From contig NZ_JAAFYZ010000036.1 in the NCBI RefSeq assembly GCF_018274385.1, forward strand, positions 1 through 61,664: a stretch of 61,664 nucleotides of DNA, given 5' to 3'. The position numbers were made by a program, and so were the translations under genes. Positions 56,478 to 61,664 of this stretch are shown piece by piece. The notes beneath the pieces were generated by a model. That model was given only the letters and a program-made list of their open reading frames with translations. It did no database searches and was not told the origin of the DNA. The DNA comes from Catenulispora pinistramenti. Lineage in GTDB: Bacteria; Actinomycetota; Actinomycetes; Streptomycetales; Catenulisporaceae. The stretch's first letter is position 1. The number at the start of each line of letters is the position of its first letter.

Positions 56478-57680
56478 TTGAGTTCGAAACGCCCGGCGAT
56501 CCTCGGCGGCGCCCCGGCCCTGATCGACCCGGTCCCGCTGACCCGGCCGACGCAGACGGTGAACACCGCGCTGCTGTCCACCTTCTCCGACATCGTGAAA
56601 TCGGGAAACCTCACCAAGGGAGACGAACTGGCCGCCCTGGAGCGCGCCGTCTGCGAATTCCTCGGAGTCCAGAACGCGATCGCCGTGTCCAGCTGCACCA
56701 GCGGTCTCATGCTCACGCTGTGCTGTCTCGGTCTGCGCGGCGAGATAGTGCTTCCCAGCTTCACGTTCATGGCGACCGGACACGCGGCGCTGTGGAACGG
56801 GCTGACACCGGTGTTCGCGGACATCGACCCGGATACCTTCGCCGTGGACCCCGACCGGGTGGCCGAGGCGCTGACCCCGCGGACGGCGGCGGTGTTCGGG
56901 GCGCACACCTTCGGCGCACCCTGCGATGTCGGGGCGCTGGCCAAGCTCGCCGCCGAGGGCGCCGTCCCGTTGGTACTCGACGCGGCGCCCGCGTTCGGCG
57001 GCACATATCCCGGCGGCGCGATGATCGGCACCGGCGGGACGGTGGAGGTGTTCAGCCTCAGCCCGACCAAGCCGTTCACCACCGGTGAGGGCGGCATCAT
57101 CGCCACCGATGACGCCGCGCTGGCCCGCGAGCTGCGCATCGGCCGCGAATACGGCAACGCCGGCGGCTACGACAGCGCCTTCGCCGGCCTGAACGCCCGG
57201 ATGCCCGAGTTGTCCGCGGCGCTGGGCCGCCACAACCTGCCGCACCTGCCCGAACTGCTGGAGCGCCGAGGGCACCTGGCCGACCGCTACCGGGCGGGAC
57301 TGGCGGACGTGGCCGGCGTGCGGTTCCAGCGGTTCGATCCGTCGGCGCGGCCCACGTACAAGGACGTCGGCCTCAGGGTCAGCCCCGAGGAGTTCGGCAT
57401 CGACCGGGACACCCTGGCCTCGGCGCTTCGGGCCGAACACATCGCGACCCGGAACTACTACGATCCGCCGCTGCACCGCCAGAAGGCGTACCGGAGGTTC
57501 GACACCGGGAGCTGGTCGCTCCCGCACACCGAGGAGCTGTCCCGGACCGCGATCACCGTGCCCCTGTGGTCGGACATGCCCGAACACCTCGTCGACCAGA
57601 TCTGCGACGTCATTCGCGTCATCCACGAACACGCACCGGAAATCGCCGACAGAATCCACCTGAATGAGGCACTGGCATGA
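56478..57680 (+). CDS. DegT/DnrJ/EryC1 (PseC-like) aminotransferase
   Basis: This 400-residue PLP enzyme of the sugar aminotransferase family has the Schiff-base Lys in FSLSPTKPFTTGEGG, VSSCTSGLML (phosphate-binding region) and LPSFTFMATGHA. It would aminate a keto-sugar made by the adjacent dehydratase, giving an amino sugar, or act on another keto intermediate. The start is a TTG with CGGGAG six bases upstream. Its stop overlaps the dehydratase ATG (ATGA). Confidence 0.92.
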   Translation: MSSKRPAILGGAPALIDPVPLTRPTQTVNTALLSTFSDIVKSGNLTKGDELAALERAVCEFLGVQNAIAVSSCTSGLMLTLCCLGLRGEIVLPSFTFMATGHAALWNGLTPVFADIDPDTFAVDPDRVAEALTPRTAAVFGAHTFGAPCDVGALAKLAAEGAVPLVLDAAPAFGGTYPGGAMIGTGGTVEVFSLSPTKPFTTGEGGIIATDDAALARELRIGREYGNAGGYDSAFAGLNARMPELSAALGRHNLPHLPELLERRGHLADRYRAGLADVAGVRFQRFDPSARPTYKDVGLRVSPEEFGIDRDTLASALRAEHIATRNYYDPPLHRQKAYRRFDTGSWSLPHTEELSRTAITVPLWSDMPEHLVDQICDVIRVIHEHAPEIADRIHLNEALA

Positions 57681-58690
57681 GCGAGCTGACCGATTCCACG
57701 ATGCTGGTCACCGGAGGCACCGGTTCGTTCGGCCACGCGTTCATCCGCTACGCGCTCGACGAGCTGCGACCACGGACGGTCGTCGTCTTCTCCCGGGACG
57801 AGCACAAACAGTACGAACTGCGGCGCCGGTTCGGTGACGAGCCCCGGATCCGCATGGTCCTGGGCGACATCCGGAACCGGGAGAGCCTGGCGCGCGCGAT
57901 GCGCGGCATCGACCACGTCGTGCACGCCGCGGCGCTCAAGCAGGCCGACACCGCCGAGTTCAACGTCCTGGAATACGTCCAGACGAACATCATCGGCTCG
58001 CAGAACGTCCTCGCGGCGGCCGTCGAGTGCGGGGTCCGCAAGGTCGTCGCGCTCTCGACCGACAAGGCGTCCAGCCCGGTGAGCCTGTACGGTGCCACCA
58101 AGATGGTCGCCGACAAGATGCTGACCTCGGCCGGTGCCCGGACCTCGGTCGAGGCCGGCGTCCGCTTCTCGGTGGTGCGGTACGGCAACTTCGTGGGGAG
58201 CCGCGGGTCGGTCATCCCGCTGTTCCGGGAGCTCGCCAGGGCCGGGCAGGCCCTGCCGATCACGGACAAGCGGATGACCAGATTCTGGGTCACGCTGGAC
58301 CAGGCCGTGCGATTCGTCGCGGGCGCGTTCGACACCATGCAGGGCGGCGAACTGTACGTGCCCAAGCTGCCGAGCATGAAGATCACCGACCTCGCCGAAG
58401 CGGTGGCCCCCGGGTGCCCGACCTACGAGGTCGGCATCCGTCCCGGCGAGAAGCTGCACGAGGAGATGATCGCGACCGAGGACAGCCACCGGACCTTCGA
58501 TCTGCCCGACCGGTACGTCGTCCAGCCCTCGATCAGCGCCGGCGACCCGCCCCCCGCGCACAGCAGCCCGGTGTCACCGGGGTTCACCTACCGGTCGGAC
58601 ACCAACCAGGAGTGGCTGTCCTCGGCCGAACTCCGCAAGATCCTCGACAGCCCGGAGGCGGCGGAGCCGTGCCGAACCATGTCTGCCTGA
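57677..58690 (+). CDS. PseB-like nucleotide-sugar 4,6-dehydratase/5-epimerase
   Basis: This 337-residue extended short-chain dehydrogenase matches inverting UDP-GlcNAc 4,6-dehydratases: TMLVTGGTGSFGHAF (NAD-binding), HAAALKQADTAEFN, ALSTDKASSPVSLYGATKM (with the YxxxK-type pair) and RYGNFVGSRGSVIPLF. These enzymes make a 4-keto-6-deoxy sugar that the DegT-type enzyme could aminate, as PseB and PseC do for pseudaminic acid. The C-terminus is longer and Pro-rich. It overlaps the following gene by 22 bases. Confidence 0.92.
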   Translation: MSELTDSTMLVTGGTGSFGHAFIRYALDELRPRTVVVFSRDEHKQYELRRRFGDEPRIRMVLGDIRNRESLARAMRGIDHVVHAAALKQADTAEFNVLEYVQTNIIGSQNVLAAAVECGVRKVVALSTDKASSPVSLYGATKMVADKMLTSAGARTSVEAGVRFSVVRYGNFVGSRGSVIPLFRELARAGQALPITDKRMTRFWVTLDQAVRFVAGAFDTMQGGELYVPKLPSMKITDLAEAVAPGCPTYEVGIRPGEKLHEEMIATEDSHRTFDLPDRYVVQPSISAGDPPPAHSSPVSPGFTYRSDTNQEWLSSAELRKILDSPEAAEPCRTMSA

Positions 58691-60363
58691 CCGGGGCGGT
58701 CATCTCCCACCCGCGCCGGCTGGCCGCCGCCCGGGCGCTGGTCGAGTCGGCCCCGGCCGGGTTCCTGGACCTCGTCCTGGATCCGGAGCCGGACGGCCCG
58801 CCGACCGGGCTGCGCACGTCGATCCGGGCCTGGTCGCAGATCCCTGACGGCTCGACGCACCACCTGGTGCTGGAGGACGACGCCCGGCTGCCCGCGGGTC
58901 TGCGGGCTCAGGCCGAACGCGCGGCGGCGGCGGCGCCGGACGCCGCGATCGTGCTCTACAACAACTGGAGCTCCCGCAACGGTGCGGTCCTGCGTCTGGC
59001 CGCGCTGGCCGGCGCCCGCTGGGCGGCGCCGGTCGCCGAGTACACCGCGAACGTGGCGCTCATCCTGCCGGCCGGAGTCGGCGCCGGTTTCGGCGACTAC
59101 GCCCGCGCTCAGCGCCAGACGTGGCCCGATGACGTGATTCTGGCCCGGTACTTGGCGCAGGCCGGTGTACGCACCTGTATAGCCGTGCCCAACCTGGTCC
59201 AGCACGGTGAGTTCCCCAGCATCTCCGGCAACGATCTGCACGGTCTGCGGCAGTCGGCCTGCCACGCGCCGCTGCCGACCGACACCGACTGGAGCGCGGG
59301 CGGCCTCTTCGAGCCGGACGCCGTACCCTTCTTCAAATTCGGCGTGGCCCAGTTCGCCATCCGCTACGGCGACCGGTGGCTGACCGTCGGCGGCGACCGG
59401 GGTTCGGCGCGGATCGGCCTGGACCTGGACCAGTGCGCGAAGGAGTTCGACGCCGCGCTGACGGCCTCGCCCGCCCGGTCGCTCGCCGACCGGATCCCGA
59501 TCGGGAGGCTGGAGGCGCACTGGCGGACCTGCTACGCGTCGGGGCTGTTGGCCGCCAGGCATCGATCCGTCTCGTCCTGGCCGGATGATCCGCTGGCGGT
59601 CGAAGCCGTGGGCACGATAGGGCCCGGGGGTCTGTGCACGGAACTGAGTGCGGATCAGCTGCGCGCGGTTCAAGCACCGCTCGCGGACCTGGCGTGGACT
59701 GCGATCTTCGCGGGCGCGCGACACAGCGCTGCTCGGCCGGCCGGTCGCAATATCGCCTTCGTCGGCCCTGACACCGCGCTCCGAAGCGTTCTCATGGCGG
59801 ACCTGTCTGACCGCGGCCACACCGTCGGTACCGAGAACGGGCCGGAGACGGACGTGGCCATCGAGATCACGGGGACGGCCGACGTGCCGCGGCTGCGGTG
59901 TACGCCGGTCAACGCGGGCACAGACACGGACGCGGCACCTACAGTGCTGCGGTTGGGGGTGCCTTACGGGCCGGAGGTCACCGATGGCCCGCCGATCGCG
60001 GACCTGGTCCTGCAGTCGCTCACTCGGCAGCGGTTGCAGACCTCTGCTTCTTTGCCGGACCCCCTGCGGCTCGTCCACGTCTGGGATATCGGCTGGGTTC
60101 TGGCGCGGATCGTCCAGTCGCCCGAGGCTTCCGGAACCTTCGACCTCTGTCACGACGAGACCGTCGGACCGGTGGAACTGGCCGAACTCATCGCCGCGAC
60201 GATCCGGGCGAACGACATCGGCCAGGTGGGCACCGGGCCCGCACCGGCCGGGCCCGGGCTCGATACGGAGCCGACGAAGCAGGCTCTGCACTGGCGACCG
60301 TCGGTGAGCCTGGCAGAGGGTATCCGAACCCTGGGTCAGTGGCTCGCCTACGAGGCCCCATGA
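58669..60363 (+). CDS. Fusion of glycosyltransferase-like and NAD(P)-epimerase-like domains
   Basis: The protein has 564 residues. The first ~220 look like a GT-A-type glycosyltransferase: HHLVLEDDARLP (DxD-like), ARWAAPVAEYTANVALILP, WPDDVILARYLAQAG and PNLVQHGEFPSISGND. The last ~220 begin ARPAGRNIAFVGPDTALRSVL and end like a sugar epimerase (PVELAELIAATIRAND ... ALHWRPSVSLAEGI), though the usual GxxGxxG dinucleotide motif is degraded. It probably transfers the sugar made by the two preceding enzymes. GTG 58669 with GGCGGAG just upstream is the most likely start. Confidence 0.72.
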   Translation: MPNHVCLTGAVISHPRRLAAARALVESAPAGFLDLVLDPEPDGPPTGLRTSIRAWSQIPDGSTHHLVLEDDARLPAGLRAQAERAAAAAPDAAIVLYNNWSSRNGAVLRLAALAGARWAAPVAEYTANVALILPAGVGAGFGDYARAQRQTWPDDVILARYLAQAGVRTCIAVPNLVQHGEFPSISGNDLHGLRQSACHAPLPTDTDWSAGGLFEPDAVPFFKFGVAQFAIRYGDRWLTVGGDRGSARIGLDLDQCAKEFDAALTASPARSLADRIPIGRLEAHWRTCYASGLLAARHRSVSSWPDDPLAVEAVGTIGPGGLCTELSADQLRAVQAPLADLAWTAIFAGARHSAARPAGRNIAFVGPDTALRSVLMADLSDRGHTVGTENGPETDVAIEITGTADVPRLRCTPVNAGTDTDAAPTVLRLGVPYGPEVTDGPPIADLVLQSLTRQRLQTSASLPDPLRLVHVWDIGWVLARIVQSPEASGTFDLCHDETVGPVELAELIAATIRANDIGQVGTGPAPAGPGLDTEPTKQALHWRPSVSLAEGIRTLGQWLAYEAP

Positions 60364-61139
60364 CCCCGCAGACGACCTTCGCGACCAGCGCGGGCGCGGA
60401 CGTCAACGAGGACACGGTCACCGCGGGCGCGGACTTCGCGCTCGTCCTCGACGGCGCGACCGCGGAACCGGACACCGATTCCGGCTGCCGACACGGCGTC
60501 CGCTGGTTCGCCACCCAACTGGCGGGCCGACTCGCCGCACGCCTGGCCGTCGACGCCTGCGCCGCCCACCCACTGACGGACGTCCTGCACGACGCCATCG
60601 ACGCAGTCGGACGGTCCCACAGCGACTCCTGCGACCTGCGCAACCTGTGCAGCCCGTCATCCACCGTGGTCCTGGTCCGCCACCGACAAGACCACACAGA
60701 CTGCCTCGTGCTCGGCGATTCCCCCCTGGTAATCGCCCGCCGCGACGGCGCAGTGTTCCCACTCATGGACGACAGGCTCTCCCGCTTCAGCGGCCCCTGG
60801 TCACAACTGCGCTACACCCGCAACGCCCCCGGAGGCTTCTGGATCGCCGGCAACAACCCGGAAGCGGCACGCCACGCCCTGGTCGCCACAGTCCCGACCG
60901 CGGACCTCGCCGCCCTCGCCCTCCTGACCGACGGCGCGACCCGCCTGGTCGAGCGCTACGGCTGGAGCTGGCGGGACCTGATGACCCTCCTGCGCCGGGA
61001 CGGACCGGCCGAACTGATCAACCAGACACGCGCCGCGGAGCGCCAGACCCCGGCCGGGCGCTTCGTCGGCAAGCGGCACGACGACGCCACCGCCGTACTG
61101 TGCCACTTCGGGGACGCACCGAGCCCGCGGGCTGTCTAG
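60360..61139 (+). CDS. PP2C-like Ser/Thr phosphatase-fold protein
   Basis: This 259-residue protein shows PP2C motifs: SAGADVNEDTV (metal-binding Asp), DFALVLDGAT, SSTVVLVRHRQD, CLVLGDSPLVI, LALLTDGATRLVERYG and KRHDDATAVLCHFG with the last metal-binding Asp. The metal-site residues appear present, so it may be active. Its start overlaps the preceding stop (ATGA), placing it firmly in the biosynthetic operon. Roles could include removing a phosphate from an intermediate or from a phosphorylated self-protected product, or regulating a partner protein. Confidence 0.85.
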   Translation: MTPQTTFATSAGADVNEDTVTAGADFALVLDGATAEPDTDSGCRHGVRWFATQLAGRLAARLAVDACAAHPLTDVLHDAIDAVGRSHSDSCDLRNLCSPSSTVVLVRHRQDHTDCLVLGDSPLVIARRDGAVFPLMDDRLSRFSGPWSQLRYTRNAPGGFWIAGNNPEAARHALVATVPTADLAALALLTDGATRLVERYGWSWRDLMTLLRRDGPAELINQTRAAERQTPAGRFVGKRHDDATAVLCHFGDAPSPRAV

Positions 61140-61149
61140 TGCCGTGTCG

Positions 61150-61162
61150 GGCAACGTTTGCC
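61150..61162. promoter_or_regulatory. AACGTT-centred palindrome, right copy
   Basis: GGCAACGTTTGCC lies 10 bases after the PP2C stop. Together with the flanking GTGTCGG it matches the left copy near 610-635 read on the opposite strand. Its place after the terminal genes at both ends suggests a repeat-associated transcription end. Confidence 0.4.
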
Positions 61163-61210
61163 TGGGAGCTCGCGTGCCTGGGAGTTCGCGCTTTGCTCGG
61201 GCGGGAGTCC

Positions 61211-61246
61211 GCGATGTGGTTCGCGATGTGGTTCGCGATGTGGTTC
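61211..61246. repeat. 12-bp tandem repeat, three copies
   Basis: GCGATGTGGTTC occurs three times head to tail, followed by a partial GCG copy. It is absent from the left flank, so it expanded in one arm only. Confidence 0.95.
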
Positions 61247-61324
61247 GCGGCGTGCCGGTCGGCGGGCGGGATTCGTTGGCGGTGGAGTTTGCTGGGGGCT
61301 GGAGTTTGTGGGCCGGGTTGCGGT

Positions 61325-61664
61325 TGGGGCGTGGGTTACAAGGCTTTTTACGGCCTTCGGTCATAGTTGTGCCGGTTCGGGGTTCGGGGCGGCAAGTCGT
61401 GTTTGTCGGCTGCAGGTTTTCGCGTTCACAACCCCGCCCCACCTCAGGCCTCTTCAACTCCAGCAAGTCAGAGCAAGGACAAAGGGCCAGATCAAGAGCA
61501 CAGGCAAGATCAAGAGCAAGATCGAAGTCAAAGGCGATGGTGAAGGGCCGGGCCTCCGGCGGGCCTCGGCAACCTCAGGGAAACTAGCGCGGTTCCCTCG
61601 GGTGGCCGGGTGAGTCTCAGCGGCTGCGGCCTGTGAGGTGGTGCGGTCCGTTCCCCTCGGTCGC
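61325..61664 (-). repeat. Right arm of long window-flanking inverted repeat
   Basis: This stretch is the reverse-complement counterpart of about 93-445, sharing the GCCTTCGGTCATAGTTG block, the AACCCCGCCCCACCTCAGG block, the AAGATCAAGAGC-type tract and the GGGAAACTAGCGCGGTT block. It reaches the window end, so the real boundary is outside. Confidence 0.7.

Larger units (their letters stand above)
61140..61664. other. Gene-poor right flank
   Basis: I see no convincing gene. It has the AACGTT-centred palindrome just after the last stop, a 12-base tandem repeat, and the right copy of the long inverted repeat, which continues past the window edge. Open frames here read through repeats and do not resemble proteins. 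Confidence 0.5.

Noticed and set aside
58027-58668. Upstream extension of the glycosyltransferase-epimerase frame
   Set aside because: It overlaps the PseB-like gene in another frame and reads as Arg/Pro-rich shadow sequence; the GTG at 58669 with a ribosome site fits better.
61211-61246. Tandem 12-mers considered as CRISPR repeats or a replication origin
   Set aside because: There are no spacers between the units, the units are too short for CRISPR, and only three copies exist without an initiator gene.

Overview
The window is high-GC actinomycete DNA, probably from a Streptomyces- or Catenulispora-like producer. The signs are strong G/C bias at third codon positions, GTG and TTG starts, GTGA/ATGA translational overlaps, two large AfsR-type SARP regulators and one LAL-type LuxR regulator. 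Nearly all of it is accessory biosynthetic DNA. A related sequence of at least about 340 bp lies in opposite orientation at the two window edges (about 93-445 and 61325-61664). I see no tRNA, rRNA or CRISPR array.

Region A (650-16523, minus strand) is a compact NRPS-PKS operon. In transcription order it encodes a small transthyretin/HIUase-fold protein, an NRPS module (C-A-PCP), an MFS exporter, a PKS module (KS-AT-carrier), a type II thioesterase, a large acyl-CoA dehydrogenase-like flavoprotein that has lost the usual catalytic Glu, a free-standing A-PCP loading protein (aliphatic Val/Ile-type pocket), and an AfsR-like SARP. No integrated release domain is visible. Next to it on the plus strand are a possible small secreted peptide and an MDR-family reductase with unusual codon use. 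A second AfsR-like SARP (18293-21373) points leftward toward them.

Region B (22042-36129, plus strand) is the most striking part. It is a tightly coupled run encoding three aminoacyl-tRNA-synthetase-like proteins: an AsnRS-like catalytic core without an anticodon-binding domain, a ProRS-like protein with a C-terminal zinc knuckle, and a full-length second MetRS. With them are an S66/MccF-like peptidase, a PP-loop ATP pyrophosphatase with Cys pairs, a SAM methyltransferase, a class I aminotransferase-fold enzyme, an MFS exporter, a cupin, two adjacent ATP-grasp ligases and a YbaK/ProX-like aminoacyl-tRNA deacylase. It has no carrier protein, PKS or NRPS. I infer a pathway that activates amino acids with synthetase paralogues and joins them with ATP-grasp enzymes, with MetRS, the MccF-like peptidase and perhaps YbaK as self-protection. 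I know of no described cluster with this composition.

Region C (36151-42976) holds a decayed IS remnant with perfect 25-bp inverted repeats, an amidohydrolase/decarboxylase, an Ayg1/FrsA-like alpha/beta hydrolase, a divergent MarR regulator with three palindromic operator-like sites, and a LAL-type LuxR regulator.

Region D (43125-61139) is a third biosynthetic locus made of two divergent operons around an inverted-repeat promoter (52719-52782). The leftward operon encodes a KASIII-like enzyme with a Cys-His-His triad, a BtrJ-like ATP-grasp ligase, a BtrK-like PLP decarboxylase, an ACP, a ketosynthase-like protein without the nucleophile Cys, a half and a full acyl-CoA dehydrogenase, an AcpS-type PPTase fused to an extra domain, and a NodU/CmcH-type carbamoyltransferase. 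The rightward operon encodes a degenerate stand-alone condensation domain, a DrrAB-type ABC exporter, a DegT aminotransferase, a PseB-like nucleotide-sugar dehydratase, a glycosyltransferase-epimerase fusion and a PP2C-like phosphatase. Together they suggest an amino-acid-derived, ACP-primed product carrying a modified amino sugar and a carbamoyl group.
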